The notes under the pieces: model-generated
Databases searched by the model: none
Seen by the model: only the letters and a program-made list of their open reading frames with translations
What the model was told of the DNA's origin: nothing
Program-made: the position numbers and the translations under genes
Shown here: positions 35,381 through 45,380 of the stretch, in pieces
Layout: every line of letters begins with the position of its first letter
How positions within the stretch are numbered: position 1 is the first letter of the stretch
Assembly: GCA_963798435.1 (NCBI GenBank)
Contig: CAWCTF010000004.1
Span: forward strand, 620,001 to 684,000
DNA: 64,000 nucleotides
Reading direction: 5' to 3'
From: JALHST01 sp963798435
Lineage (GTDB): Bacteria; Bacteroidota; Bacteroidia; Flavobacteriales; Flavobacteriaceae

Positions 35381-38140
35381 ATGAGAAAAGTACTATTATT
35401 AGCCGTGCTATTGTTTAGTGCCCTAGGGTTTTCGCAGACAACGGTAATGGGGAAGGTGGTAGATCAGAACAATGAGCCCGTTCCTGGGGTGAATGTCGTA
35501 ATCACCGGGAAGGCCATTGGAACTACGACCGATTTTGACGGAATTTTCACCTTGGCAACTTCTGAAGAGCCTCCTTTTCAACTTAAATTTACGAGTATCG
35601 GGTTTTCCGACGGTACTGCCGAGATAACCGAAAACAATCAAAATGTTACAGTGGTGATTACCGAGAAGGAAACCTTCCTAGATGAAATCGTTGTTTCGGC
35701 CTCGCGTACGCCTGAGCGTATTTTTGAATCACCGGTTACCGTCGAACGCATGGACACAAGAACGATTCAAGCGGCTGCGGCTCCTACATTTTATGATGCC
35801 TTGGAGAACATGAAGGGGGTAGATATGAATACCAATAGTCTTACGTTTAAGTCAGTGAATACCAGGGGCTTTGCCACTTTCGCCAACAACCGGTTTATGC
35901 AGCTCGTAGATGGCATGGATAACTCTTCCCCAGCCCTCAACTTTCCTTTGGGAAATTTATTGGGAATGTCAGAACTTGATGTAAATACCGTCGAATTGCT
36001 TCCAGGCGCTTCCTCCGCATTATATGGGGCAAATGCCTTTAATGGCATCATGTTCATGACCAGCAAAAGTCCGTTTGACTATCAAGGAATCAGCTTTTAC
36101 GCAAAAACAGGGATAACTTCGAGCACGAATGCCGGAGATAATAATTACACCGACGTTGGGATACGAACGGCGTATGTTTTCAGTGAAAAGTTTGCGGCAA
36201 AGGCATCTGCATCCTTTTTGAAGGGGACCGAATGGTTTTCAACTGATTATACCGATTACAACAATCCCGGCCTTACCAGGGCGAACCCAGCCTATAACGG
36301 ATTGAACATCTACGGAGACGAGGTGGGTACCACCTTGAACTTCGACCAAATTGCGGCAGAAAACCTGCCCATACCGGTCGCAACTAATTTTGGATCGGCT
36401 CGGATTACGCGAACTGGATATGAGGAACGCGATTTAATGGATTATAATGCAGAAAGTTTCAAGGCCGACTTTTCATTGCATTACAGGCCATTGGCCAACG
36501 ATCTTGAAATTATCTGGAATTCAAAGCTAGGCCGTGGAAATACCATCTACCAAGGGGCGAACCGGTATTCTATCAAGGATTTCTTTATGCAGCAACATAA
36601 ATTGGAAATTCGAAACGATCATTTCTTCCTAAGAGGCTATACAACTTCAGAAAAGGCAGGAAATTCATATGATACCCGTTTTACGGCCATTAACATCAAC
36701 CGCGAATGGAAAAGTGATGTTCAGTGGTTTACAGACTATGCCTTGGGTTATCTTACTGCCCGGTTCCTCAATCCGACAGTAACCGAAGAGCAGGGTCATG
36801 CCGCAGGTCGGGCCAACGCCGATGCGGGTCGATTTACTCCTGGTTCACCCGAATTTAACAATGCACTGAATAAGATTACCTCGAATCCCGATTTGACAAC
36901 GGGGTCGAAATTTCAAGACAATTCAAAAATCTATCATGTTGATGGCAACTACGACTTTAGTTATTTGACGGCAGACGTGGCCGATATTATGATAGGGGGT
37001 TCTTGGCGTCAATATTCCTTAAATTCAAAGGGAACGATATATACCGATTATGATGGCCCAATTGATTACAATGAGTATGGGGCCTATTTGCAGTTGCAGA
37101 AAAAATTGTTGCAAGAACGCTTGAAATTTACAGGATCCGTCCGTTATGATAAGTCCGAATTTTTTGACGGTTTCTTCTCGCCAAGGGTATCCTTGGTATA
37201 TTCAGTGGATGCTGATAAAAGACACAATCTTAGGGCCTCCTATCAGACTGGCTTTAGAAACCCGACTACTCAGGACCTTTTTATTGGGCTGGATGCTGCT
37301 TTGGCGATTTTGGTGGGTTCCGCCCCGAATAATCTCGATAGGTATACTTCATCAGACCTTTTATTAAGTACGAACGGTCAGGCCATTGTAGGTTCGCCAA
37401 CAGTGCGCATTTCAGGAAGTCAGGCCTATACCAATGCCTTTAGTTCAGAATCGGTTGCGGCCGGAGCTCCGCAACCAGTCAATGTTGCCTTGGTAAAACC
37501 TGAAAAGATCACGGCCTATGAGGTGGGTTATCGCGGGGTTTTCGGGAAGATAAGTCTCGATGTGAACGCCTATTACAATACCTATCAGGATTTTATTTCC
37601 AATAAGACCGTATTGGTGCCATTATATGGCCAGGCAGGTGACAATTCACTTTCCTTACTTGCATTGCAGAACGGGGATTATAAACCTTTTCAGACCTATA
37701 CGAATTCAACCGCTGATATTAGTTCGTATGGCGCTGGGGTGGGCATAACTACCAAAATCCTGGGAGATTTTGATCTTGGGCTTAACTATACGTATGCGAA
37801 ATTAGATTTTAACGAGGCTAGTGACCCTGGTTTCGAACCTAATTTTAATACGCCAGAGCATAAGGTGAAAGCCTCTTTTGGCAACCAGAATGTACTCAAA
37901 AATTTTGGTTTCAATATCAATTGGAGATGGAATGACGTGTATTTATGGCAGTCTTCTTTTGCCGATGGATATATTCCGAACAGAAATTTATTCGACGCCC
38001 AAGTGAACCTGCAGGTACCTAGTATCAAGTCTGTGTTTAAAGTTGGTGGGGCGAATATTTTTGGAGAGGAATATGTCAGTGCTCCAGGTGCCGGTACAAT
38101 AGGTGCAATGTATTATGTCTCGTGGACGATAAACCAATAA
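35381..38140 (+). CDS. TonB-dependent receptor paired with an SGNH lipoprotein
   Basis: An outer-membrane receptor of 919 residues. The signal peptide ends near 19 (LGFSQ). A carboxypeptidase-regulatory-like domain follows (about 20-105, NEPVPGVNVVITG and TTDFDGIFTL). Then come a TonB box-like LDEIVVSASR, a plug (about 120-230, NTRGFATFANNRFMQLVDG and LLPGASSALYGANAFNGI) and a barrel. A lipoprotein hydrolase begins 16 bases downstream, so the two form an operon. The cargo may be released by the esterase partner, for example lipid or acylated molecules, but this is inference. Confidence 0.92.
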   Translation: MRKVLLLAVLLFSALGFSQTTVMGKVVDQNNEPVPGVNVVITGKAIGTTTDFDGIFTLATSEEPPFQLKFTSIGFSDGTAEITENNQNVTVVITEKETFLDEIVVSASRTPERIFESPVTVERMDTRTIQAAAAPTFYDALENMKGVDMNTNSLTFKSVNTRGFATFANNRFMQLVDGMDNSSPALNFPLGNLLGMSELDVNTVELLPGASSALYGANAFNGIMFMTSKSPFDYQGISFYAKTGITSSTNAGDNNYTDVGIRTAYVFSEKFAAKASASFLKGTEWFSTDYTDYNNPGLTRANPAYNGLNIYGDEVGTTLNFDQIAAENLPIPVATNFGSARITRTGYEERDLMDYNAESFKADFSLHYRPLANDLEIIWNSKLGRGNTIYQGANRYSIKDFFMQQHKLEIRNDHFFLRGYTTSEKAGNSYDTRFTAININREWKSDVQWFTDYALGYLTARFLNPTVTEEQGHAAGRANADAGRFTPGSPEFNNALNKITSNPDLTTGSKFQDNSKIYHVDGNYDFSYLTADVADIMIGGSWRQYSLNSKGTIYTDYDGPIDYNEYGAYLQLQKKLLQERLKFTGSVRYDKSEFFDGFFSPRVSLVYSVDADKRHNLRASYQTGFRNPTTQDLFIGLDAALAILVGSAPNNLDRYTSSDLLLSTNGQAIVGSPTVRISGSQAYTNAFSSESVAAGAPQPVNVALVKPEKITAYEVGYRGVFGKISLDVNAYYNTYQDFISNKTVLVPLYGQAGDNSLSLLALQNGDYKPFQTYTNSTADISSYGAGVGITTKILGDFDLGLNYTYAKLDFNEASDPGFEPNFNTPEHKVKASFGNQNVLKNFGFNINWRWNDVYLWQSSFADGYIPNRNLFDAQVNLQVPSIKSVFKVGGANIFGEEYVSAPGAGTIGAMYYVSWTINQ

Positions 38141-38156
38141 AATTAAAAATACGGAT

Positions 38157-39701
38157 ATGAAAAATATATATAACAAACTATTCAGCTTGCTGTTGTTCAT
38201 ACTCGTCTTGGGTTGTTCCCAGGAAGATAATGTAATCGCCATTCCCTATGTTCCTGAGATTACTGCTACGGAAGGAACCCCTCCAACCTATACTCAGGGC
38301 TCGGCCGATTTCTCGAAGTATGTCGCAATTGGAAATTCTTTGACGGCTGGGTATTCTGATGGGGCTCTTTTTAGTAAAGGACAAGCGGTTTCTTTTCCGA
38401 ATATCCTGGCTGGTCAATTTGCCCTTGCCGGTGGGGGTTCGTTTAGCCAGCCCTTGATGAACGATGATTTAGGCGGACTCGTGCTCGGTGGAACACAATT
38501 GACGTCAAACCGCTATGTTTTCGATCCCGTTGCTCAACTTCCGATTGTTTTGCAGGGAACTCCGACCACCGATGTTTCTAACATTTCGCCCGGACCGTAT
38601 AATAATATGGGGGTACCGGGCGCGAAGAGTTTTCACCTTTTGGCAAACGGATATGGAAATCTGGCCGGGGTGGTTCCCGGACTCGCCAATCCATTTTTTG
38701 TAAGGATGGCCTCAAGTCCCAATGCCTCGGTTTTAGAGGATGTAATTGCACAAAGCCCTACTTTTTTTACCTTGTGGATCGGCGCAAATGATGTGTTGGC
38801 ATTTGCCATTTCGGGAGGGGCCGGGGTAGATAACAATGCAACCGGAAATCTAGATCCCGCTACTTATGGCGGAAATGACATTACGAATAGCAATGTCTTT
38901 GGACAAGTTTATGGGGCCATTCTACAAACTATCTCCCAAACCGGGGCCAAAGGGGTCGTAGCTAATCTTCCAAATGTGACCGATGCGCCTTATTTTACCA
39001 CGGTTCCTTATAATGCTATCCCCTTGGATGCAGCGACCGCTTCAATAGTAAACCAGGCATATGCCCAGTATAATGGGGGTCTTCAACAAGCCTTCTTGGC
39101 CTTGTCAGGAACCGGCCTGTTTACGGCAGAGGAAGTGGCTAAACGTACTATCAATTTTTCCGCAGGACAAAATGCGGTGGTAATTGTCGATGAAGACCTT
39201 ACTGATCTGGGTGCTATTAACCCTGCTTTTGCTGCCTTACCAAAATATCGACAAGCCACTGCCGAGGATCTATTGGTCTTGCCTGCGCGGACGTTTTTAG
39301 GCACTTTGGCCGACCCCAATAACCCATTAAGTGTAAACGGTGTTGCGATCCCCTTGGCGGATCAATGGGTCTTGACACCCGAGGAACAGGCTTCGATTTC
39401 TGCGGCCACAACAGCATTCAACGCTACGATTGAAGCCTTGGCCACCCAATTCGATTTAGGGTTTTTCGATTCGAATTCCTTACTACATCAGGTAGCTACC
39501 ACAGGATATAATATCGGAGGGTCAGCCGAGATTACCGATGCTTATGTTACCGGAGGCGCCTTCTCATTAGATGGCATACATCCGTCACCGAGAGGATACG
39601 CCGTTTTGGCGAACTCCATGATTGACATCATCAATGAAAAGTATGGGGCGAACCTTCCAAAAGTGAACCCAATCGCCTATACAGGATTATATGTTCAATG
39701 A
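38157..39701 (+). CDS. SGNH/GDSL-type hydrolase lipoprotein
   Basis: A surface or periplasm-facing lipoprotein of 514 residues. The lipobox LVLGC puts the lipidated Cys at 20, followed by SQED, an acidic run of the kind seen in Bacteroidota surface lipoproteins. SGNH blocks are present. Block I is AIGNSLTAGYSDG with nucleophile Ser61 (GNSL replaces GDSL). The block III Asn is in WIGANDVLAFA. Block V is DGIHPSPRGY with Asp472 and His475. The segment between them is long (more than 250 residues). An esterase or acylhydrolase activity is expected. It is the partner of the receptor 16 bases upstream, and a terminator follows. Confidence 0.9.
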   Translation: MKNIYNKLFSLLLFILVLGCSQEDNVIAIPYVPEITATEGTPPTYTQGSADFSKYVAIGNSLTAGYSDGALFSKGQAVSFPNILAGQFALAGGGSFSQPLMNDDLGGLVLGGTQLTSNRYVFDPVAQLPIVLQGTPTTDVSNISPGPYNNMGVPGAKSFHLLANGYGNLAGVVPGLANPFFVRMASSPNASVLEDVIAQSPTFFTLWIGANDVLAFAISGGAGVDNNATGNLDPATYGGNDITNSNVFGQVYGAILQTISQTGAKGVVANLPNVTDAPYFTTVPYNAIPLDAATASIVNQAYAQYNGGLQQAFLALSGTGLFTAEEVAKRTINFSAGQNAVVIVDEDLTDLGAINPAFAALPKYRQATAEDLLVLPARTFLGTLADPNNPLSVNGVAIPLADQWVLTPEEQASISAATTAFNATIEALATQFDLGFFDSNSLLHQVATTGYNIGGSAEITDAYVTGGAFSLDGIHPSPRGYAVLANSMIDIINEKYGANLPKVNPIAYTGLYVQ

Positions 39702-39733
39702 TTTATTTGATTTATAAACCCCGAAATTAATAG

Positions 39734-39765
39734 AAAAAGTACCCCGCTTTTCAGGGGTACTTTTT
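39734..39765 (+). terminator. Rho-independent terminator between SGNH gene and atpD
   Basis: The arms AAAAAGTACCCC and GGGGTACTTTTT form a 12-bp stem with an 8-base loop. The flanking A and T runs make it work in both directions. Confidence 0.9.
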
Positions 39766-39812
39766 GTTTTATAAAAAATCTGAAAACCATTTTCAATTCA
39801 AAGGGAAAACTA

Positions 39813-39820
39813 TATCTTTG
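39813..39820 (+). promoter_or_regulatory. -7 box TATCTTTG for atpD-atpC
   Basis: A match to TAnnTTTG downstream of the terminator gives a leader of about 65 bases before the atpD ATG at 39893. Confidence 0.6.
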
Positions 39821-39892
39821 CAGCCTGAAAAACTTGCCTAGACCGCTTATTTTTTCAACAAAAATTAATCTTAAATTCTAAACAAGTTCGTA

Positions 39893-41401
39893 ATGTCAAA
39901 AGTTACTGGTAAAGTTTCCCAAATAATTGGGCCTGTGGTCGATGTGGAATTTCAATCCGGAGCGGATCTTCCTAAAATCTATGATTCCTTGGAGATAACC
40001 CATGCCGATGGATCTATATTGGTATTGGAAGTTCAATCGCATACCGGTGAAAATACCGTACGGACTATCTCTATGGATTCTACCGACGGATTGAGTCGGG
40101 GAACCGAAGTAGTCGCAACGGGGAATGCCATTCAAATGCCGATTGGGGAAGATATTTACGGACGCTTGTTTAATGTAATCGGAGATGCAATCGATGGCTT
40201 GGGCAATTTGCCAAAAGCAGGAAAAAACGGACTTCCAATTCACCGGGAAGCGCCAAAATTCGAAGACCTTTCTACCTCTACTGAAGTACTTTTTACGGGC
40301 ATCAAGGTGATCGATTTGATCGAGCCGTACGCCAAAGGAGGTAAAATCGGTTTGTTTGGAGGGGCAGGCGTTGGTAAAACGGTATTGATTCAGGAATTAA
40401 TCAATAATATCGCCAAAGGACATGGTGGGCTTTCTGTTTTCGCAGGGGTTGGAGAACGCACCAGGGAAGGGAACGACTTACTTCGTGAGATGTTGGAATC
40501 AGGGATTATAAAATATGGTGAGGCTTTTTTACACTCAATGGAAGATGGGGGATGGGACTTAACCAAAGTTGATAAGAAAATCATGAAAGAGTCTAAAGCG
40601 ACTTTCGTTTTTGGACAGATGAACGAACCTCCCGGAGCTCGTGCACGTGTCGCACTTTCTGGGCTGACCATTGCCGAATATTTCCGAGATGGCGCAGGGG
40701 AAGGCCAGGGAAAGGACGTGCTTTTCTTCGTTGATAATATTTTCCGATTTACACAGGCTGGTTCGGAAGTATCGGCACTTTTGGGCCGTATGCCATCAGC
40801 AGTAGGATACCAACCTACTTTGGCCACTGAAATGGGTGCCATGCAAGAACGAATTACTTCTACAAAAAGAGGATCTATTACTTCAGTTCAAGCAGTATAT
40901 GTACCCGCGGATGACTTAACTGACCCTGCACCCGCAACAACCTTTGCACACTTGGACGCTACTACGGTACTTTCCCGTAAAATTGCCGAATTAGGTATTT
41001 ATCCCGCCGTGGATTCCTTGGATTCTACGTCACGTATATTGACTGCCGATATTTTAGGAAAAGAGCACTACGACTGTGCACAGCGTGTGAAAGAACTATT
41101 ACAACGTTATAAGGAATTACAGGATATTATTGCCATCTTGGGGATGGAGGAGCTATCAGAAGAGGATAAATTGGCCGTGGGTAGGGCACGACGTGTTCAA
41201 CGTTTCCTTTCCCAGCCATTCCATGTAGCCGAGCAGTTCACTGGTATTCCTGGCGTATTGGTAGATATTAAGGAAACCATCAAAGGTTTTAATATGATTA
41301 TGGACGGGAAACTCGATAACCTGCCCGAATCGGCCTTTAACTTAAAGGGTACGATTGAGGAAGCCATCGAGGCTGGAGAAAAAATGTTGGCCGAAGCTTA
41401 A
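39893..41401 (+). CDS. atpD: F1 ATP synthase beta subunit
   Basis: The catalytic subunit of the F-type ATP synthase on the cytoplasmic face of the inner membrane; 502 residues. Walker A is GGAGVGKTVLIQEL, the catalytic region GERTREGNDL, the Walker B region DVLFFVDNIFRF, and the DELSEED-type loop reads EELSEED. Only atpC accompanies it. The remaining atp genes are not in the window, and in Bacteroidota the atpDC pair is usually a separate unit. It has its own promoter after a terminator. Confidence 0.98.
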   Translation: MSKVTGKVSQIIGPVVDVEFQSGADLPKIYDSLEITHADGSILVLEVQSHTGENTVRTISMDSTDGLSRGTEVVATGNAIQMPIGEDIYGRLFNVIGDAIDGLGNLPKAGKNGLPIHREAPKFEDLSTSTEVLFTGIKVIDLIEPYAKGGKIGLFGGAGVGKTVLIQELINNIAKGHGGLSVFAGVGERTREGNDLLREMLESGIIKYGEAFLHSMEDGGWDLTKVDKKIMKESKATFVFGQMNEPPGARARVALSGLTIAEYFRDGAGEGQGKDVLFFVDNIFRFTQAGSEVSALLGRMPSAVGYQPTLATEMGAMQERITSTKRGSITSVQAVYVPADDLTDPAPATTFAHLDATTVLSRKIAELGIYPAVDSLDSTSRILTADILGKEHYDCAQRVKELLQRYKELQDIIAILGMEELSEEDKLAVGRARRVQRFLSQPFHVAEQFTGIPGVLVDIKETIKGFNMIMDGKLDNLPESAFNLKGTIEEAIEAGEKMLAEA

Positions 41402-41472
41402 AATTGTAAACGGTCACAACAGGTAGTACCTAAAACCTACTGCCTGTGGCTGTCATCTGGTAACTAAAAAGT

Positions 41473-41751
41473 ATGTACTTAGAAATCGTATCGCCGGAAG
41501 CTACCTTATTTGCAGGAGAAGTGACCTCTGTGACCGTTCCGGGCATCAACGGGGAATTTCAAATGCTGAACAACCATGCTCCGATCGTTTCCTTGTTGCA
41601 ATCGGGCGACGTGAAGATCCAAGGTAACCTGTCTATTCCCGAATCTTCCGAAAAAATGTTTAGCAAGGATTCTCAAGGAAGAACCATCTTAAAAATCACA
41701 AGTGGTACCGTAGAAATGAAGAACAACAGGATAATCGTATTGGCCGATTAA
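41473..41751 (+). CDS. atpC: F1 ATP synthase epsilon subunit, short form
   Basis: A central-stalk subunit of 92 residues. Only the N-terminal beta-sandwich is present: MYLEIVSPEATLFAGEV at the start, then PGINGEFQMLNNHAPIVSLL and a C-terminal strand NRIIVLAD. The C-terminal two-helix domain that inhibits ATP hydrolysis in the roughly 130-residue proteins of other bacteria is absent. The stop is clean, so this is a natural short form rather than a broken gene. It follows atpD by 71 bases. Confidence 0.95.
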   Translation: MYLEIVSPEATLFAGEVTSVTVPGINGEFQMLNNHAPIVSLLQSGDVKIQGNLSIPESSEKMFSKDSQGRTILKITSGTVEMKNNRIIVLAD

Positions 41752-41809
41752 TTTTCAACTTGATTATCGACGCGAATCAAAGCCCCAACGTTTTATTTGA
41801 CATTCTTAC

Positions 41810-42343
41810 CTACAATAAGACAATAAGTTTCCAATCCTGCCCTCCAGAAGAATAGGTTTTTAAATCTTTAAAACCTATGGCATAATGGGCATTCAAAGAC
41901 CTTGTGTTTTTCACGTCTACTTCGGTAACTATGGCACTGAAATGCGGTTGGATCAGTGCTTGCATGGTTTCATATAGTTTGCGGAAAACACCTTTTTTGC
42001 GATAGGCCGCATCGATACAAATCTGACCCATGGCCATATAGTTTATATGATTGGGCAATGCCGAATCGATCTCAGCGAACATCGGTTTAAGAATCTCGAT
42101 AGCATCTGCAAATAAAGGATGCATACAAAGGGCGTACCCTACTACATTTTCTCCCTCCTTTGCAACAATATGAGGACAAACACCCTGCATTCTTTCTAAA
42201 ATGGCTAAGGAATGGCAAACGGTTACAAACCCTTCTTTTTCCTTCGTTACATCAGATACATTGCTCAGTAGGTTTTTTTGTTGTAGTTCGAGAATTTGCT
42301 CAAGTTCCCGACCTGTAGAAGCAGGACAAACTATCAATTCCAT
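41810..42343 (-). CDS. GNAT-family acetyltransferase
   Basis: A cytoplasmic N-acetyltransferase-like protein of 177 residues. The acetyl-CoA binding motif A appears as GQICIDAAYRKKGVFRKLYE (about 108-127; the usual RxxGxG/A is partly changed to RKKGVF). It is followed by VKNTRSLNAHYAIGFKDL, the typical motif B with an Asn and Tyr. Substrate unknown. Its start lies three bases after the stop of the M61 peptidase gene, so the two are translationally linked. Confidence 0.82.
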   Translation of the reverse strand: MELIVCPASTGRELEQILELQQKNLLSNVSDVTKEKEGFVTVCHSLAILERMQGVCPHIVAKEGENVVGYALCMHPLFADAIEILKPMFAEIDSALPNHINYMAMGQICIDAAYRKKGVFRKLYETMQALIQPHFSAIVTEVDVKNTRSLNAHYAIGFKDLKTYSSGGQDWKLIVLL

Positions 42344-42346
42344 TTC

Positions 42347-44140
42347 CTATTGTTTTAACCATTCGGTACGTTTTTTTAAAATGTCAAGTGGTGCAGTCGT
42401 TCCATCTGTTTCGATCAATGATATCGTATAAGCAGGGTCGGGTCCCAATACAACCGTAGTGGTATGGGGAATACCATATCTATCATAAGCGATTTCAAGC
42501 CGATCACCCACCTTGAATGACGTGATGAAAGTATCAAATTGGTTGCTTTCCGGAAAAGGCATTCCGTTGATCGAGGTAATCGTATCGCCCGCATCCAATC
42601 CCGCTAAATATGCTGGGCTTCCTATCAGGGTATTTCCCCGAATTTCGCCATTTCCATCGCCATTTAACTGTACGCTGGCACCAAAATAGGGCCTCGTAAG
42701 GTTTTGTTTTAAAGTGATACCAAATGGCTTGAACAAGCCATTATAATCTGGCATTTCACTAGCGTTGATATACGAAGCGAAGAACGTATCGGCAAAAGTC
42801 TTTCCAGCATATTCCCGTAAGGTTTCCTGTAGGTCAAGAACGGTATATGACTTTTCGGTTGTGCCAAATTTCTGCCACATCAATTTCATAAAATCATCTA
42901 AATTGCGATTATTTTGGCGAAGTGAGAGATCTAGGGCAAGACCCAAAACACTTCCATAGGAATAGTAGGAAATAAAGGTGTTCTCATAATTATTAGGATC
43001 TATTGAAGTGGCGGCATCCACAAAGGGGGCTTGATCGCTCATTTCAATAGGGTTGAAAAATTTTCTAGCAGGGGAATTCCAGACATAATTAAAATTACCC
43101 GTAAGTCCGGTAACATAATCTTCCACACTGATAATTCCGGCACGGCAAAGAAAAAGATTCGTATAGTAGCTGGTAAACCCCTCTGCAAACCATAGTTCCC
43201 CGCTCATGTTGGCTCTTGAAAAATCAAAGGGCTCTAATGCTTTAGGGCGAATACGCTCTACATTCCAAGAATGAAAAAATTCGTGGGACACGGTGCCAAT
43301 ATTGCCATCCATTCCGCCCTGACTTAGACCGCGCTTACTAGTTACTATGGTAGAGTTTCTATGTTCCATGCCATCCCCTGAAGCATTCGCGACATAGCAG
43401 GCAAGAAAAGTATACGTACCATAGTCGAAGTGGGGCAGTTGCCCGAAAACTTCCATTTCGGCCTGAACAACCTTCTTTACTTTTTCAAAATACAGGTCTA
43501 TTTCATTTTCGGTCGCGTTGTCATGCAAAACAAAACGAACATTTTTTCCATCGATTTGAAATTCTCTCAGGGCATAGTTACTTAATTCGGTAGGACTGTC
43601 CATGAAATATTGCAAATTAGGGGCCCAATACCGTGATTCTGAAATTAAGGGCAATTGTGTAGCTACCTTCCATTTCAAATCGTCCCGTATCTTAAAATTT
43701 ACTTCTATTTTTCGCTCACTCAACTGCGGGACATACATAAAGGTTGCAGGAATGTTCAGGTGCGCATGGGTTTCGTCGACTTGTGAATAGGTACCATCCC
43801 CGCGATTTGCAAACAATATATAAGAAACAATGACCACACCATCATGGCCCGATACCTGCCATTCATAGGGGTTCGGCCGGTATACCTTCAATGGTTTTCC
43901 TTGGCTGTCGGTCGCCTTGAACGCATATACGTTTTTTGCAAACTCATGCAAGGCATATCTTCCTGGAGAAGAGCGTGCCATACGTATGGAAAGGGTATCA
44001 AAAGTAACTTTTGGAAATATCGCTTTTACGACGGCTTCATGATGTATGGCATTTTCAAAGGAAATTTCATATGAATTGACCTGACCTTGCATGGTCAGGG
44101 ATAGGAATATTGATAAAAAACTAAAAATTAGTGCTTTCAT
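42347..44140 (-). CDS. M61-family metallopeptidase with PDZ domain
   Basis: A secreted or periplasmic zinc aminopeptidase-like enzyme (glycyl aminopeptidase family) of 597 residues. The signal peptide ends near 19. An N-terminal beta domain (25-200) precedes the catalytic domain, whose motif is HEFFH at 286-290 (zinc His, catalytic Glu). GMEHRNST lies at 257-264, and the third ligand is in LWFAEGFTSYYTN. A PDZ domain (about 495-575) follows with YLAGLDAGDTITSINGMPF. It heads a two-gene unit with the GNAT gene and is divergent from bioF across 60 bases. Confidence 0.93.
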   Translation of the reverse strand: MKALIFSFLSIFLSLTMQGQVNSYEISFENAIHHEAVVKAIFPKVTFDTLSIRMARSSPGRYALHEFAKNVYAFKATDSQGKPLKVYRPNPYEWQVSGHDGVVIVSYILFANRGDGTYSQVDETHAHLNIPATFMYVPQLSERKIEVNFKIRDDLKWKVATQLPLISESRYWAPNLQYFMDSPTELSNYALREFQIDGKNVRFVLHDNATENEIDLYFEKVKKVVQAEMEVFGQLPHFDYGTYTFLACYVANASGDGMEHRNSTIVTSKRGLSQGGMDGNIGTVSHEFFHSWNVERIRPKALEPFDFSRANMSGELWFAEGFTSYYTNLFLCRAGIISVEDYVTGLTGNFNYVWNSPARKFFNPIEMSDQAPFVDAATSIDPNNYENTFISYYSYGSVLGLALDLSLRQNNRNLDDFMKLMWQKFGTTEKSYTVLDLQETLREYAGKTFADTFFASYINASEMPDYNGLFKPFGITLKQNLTRPYFGASVQLNGDGNGEIRGNTLIGSPAYLAGLDAGDTITSINGMPFPESNQFDTFITSFKVGDRLEIAYDRYGIPHTTTVVLGPDPAYTISLIETDGTTAPLDILKKRTEWLKQ

Positions 44141-44188
44141 TGAATTATGTTTGTTTGAACTAATATACCATTTAAAAGGTGGAAATGC

Positions 44189-44196
44189 TACATTTG
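44189..44196 (+). promoter_or_regulatory. -7 box TACATTTG, four bases before bioF
   Basis: A match to TAnnTTTG ends four bases before the bioF ATG at 44201. It is the likely promoter of the whole biotin operon, predicting a leaderless first cistron. Confidence 0.6.
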
Positions 44197-44200
44197 CGTA

Positions 44201-45379
44201 ATGCAGAAATTACCAATAAAATTGCAGGCAAAGCTAACACAAAGATCGCAAGAAAATGCCCTGCGAAAATTGCCTGTTTCCCAAAATTTGATTGATTTCT
44301 CTTCGAATGATTATCTGGGGTATGCCCACAATGCAGCACTATATTCCAATATTTTTCAACTTTTATTAAAAAAGGGTATTTTTCAAAACGGTGCGACAGG
44401 TTCACGCCTTCTAACGGGGAATCATGAATTGTATCCGATTTTGGAGGAACAACTGGCAATTTTTCATGATGCTGGGGCCGCTTTGGTCTTTAATTCAGGA
44501 TACGACGCCAATATCGGTTTTTTTGCCTCCGTTCCCCAAAGGGGTGACGCAATCCTTTTTGACGAATTAATACATGCCAGCATTCGTGACGGTATTTCTC
44601 TGGGAAACGCCAAGGGGTATAAATTTAAACACAACGATCTTGAAGATTTGGGCGAAACGCTTAAAGTCCTAAAAAGTCAGCTGCTACCGGATGCCGAGGT
44701 GTATATTGTAACCGAGTCTGTTTTTTCTATGGACGGGGATACTCCTGAATTAACTAGTTTGGTTCAATTCGCAAATATCAACAAGTGTCGTTTAGTTGTC
44801 GATGAAGCCCATGCTATCGGTGTTTTTGGAAAAGACGGGCAAGGCATTTTGCAGGATTTGGGGTTGCATCATGGTGTTTTTGCCAGAATAGTCACCTTCG
44901 GAAAAGCACTAGGATCTCATGGTGCAGCTATTTTGGGAAGTACCTCCCTTAAAGAGTATTTACTGAACTTTGCGCGAAGTTTGATTTATTCTACGGCACT
45001 TTCGCCACATGCCATTGCGACCATTATTGCCGCATATCAGTTTTTACAGACCCCAAGCGGTCAGGCGCAGAGGCGAGTACTGCAAGAAAATATTTCTTAT
45101 TTTAACGGAAGGCTCACCATTCTCCCTTGTCGAACGACCGGGATGACGTTACGGGACTACTTTATTACAAATGACTCCGCAATTCATTCTTGCTTGGTTC
45201 CAGGAAACGAAAATGCGAAATTGTGTGCCCAAAAATTGTCGGAGGAAGGCTTCGATGTAAAAGCGATACTTTCCCCAACGGTACCAGAAGGGTCTGAACG
45301 ACTTCGATTTTGTATTCATAGTTATAATTCCAAAGAAGAAATCGGGTTGGTACTTCAACAACTCTCGACCTATTTATAA
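44201..45379 (+). CDS. bioF: 8-amino-7-oxononanoate synthase
   Basis: A PLP enzyme that condenses pimeloyl-thioester with alanine, the first committed step of biotin ring assembly; 392 residues. Alpha-oxoamine synthase features are present: FSSNDYLGYAHN near 33, GATGSRLLTGNH near 64-74, DEAHAIGVFG (201-210) and the PLP lysine K235 in VTFGKALGSHG. It is the first gene of a six-gene operon with tight spacing: the next start is one base after its stop. Confidence 0.95.
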   Translation: MQKLPIKLQAKLTQRSQENALRKLPVSQNLIDFSSNDYLGYAHNAALYSNIFQLLLKKGIFQNGATGSRLLTGNHELYPILEEQLAIFHDAGAALVFNSGYDANIGFFASVPQRGDAILFDELIHASIRDGISLGNAKGYKFKHNDLEDLGETLKVLKSQLLPDAEVYIVTESVFSMDGDTPELTSLVQFANINKCRLVVDEAHAIGVFGKDGQGILQDLGLHHGVFARIVTFGKALGSHGAAILGSTSLKEYLLNFARSLIYSTALSPHAIATIIAAYQFLQTPSGQAQRRVLQENISYFNGRLTILPCRTTGMTLRDYFITNDSAIHSCLVPGNENAKLCAQKLSEEGFDVKAILSPTVPEGSERLRFCIHSYNSKEEIGLVLQQLSTYL

Positions 45380-45380
45380 A

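Noticed and set aside
40390..40842. 150-codon frame antisense to atpD
   Set aside because: A shadow of the highly conserved beta subunit, Ser/Pro-rich as expected from the complementary codons.
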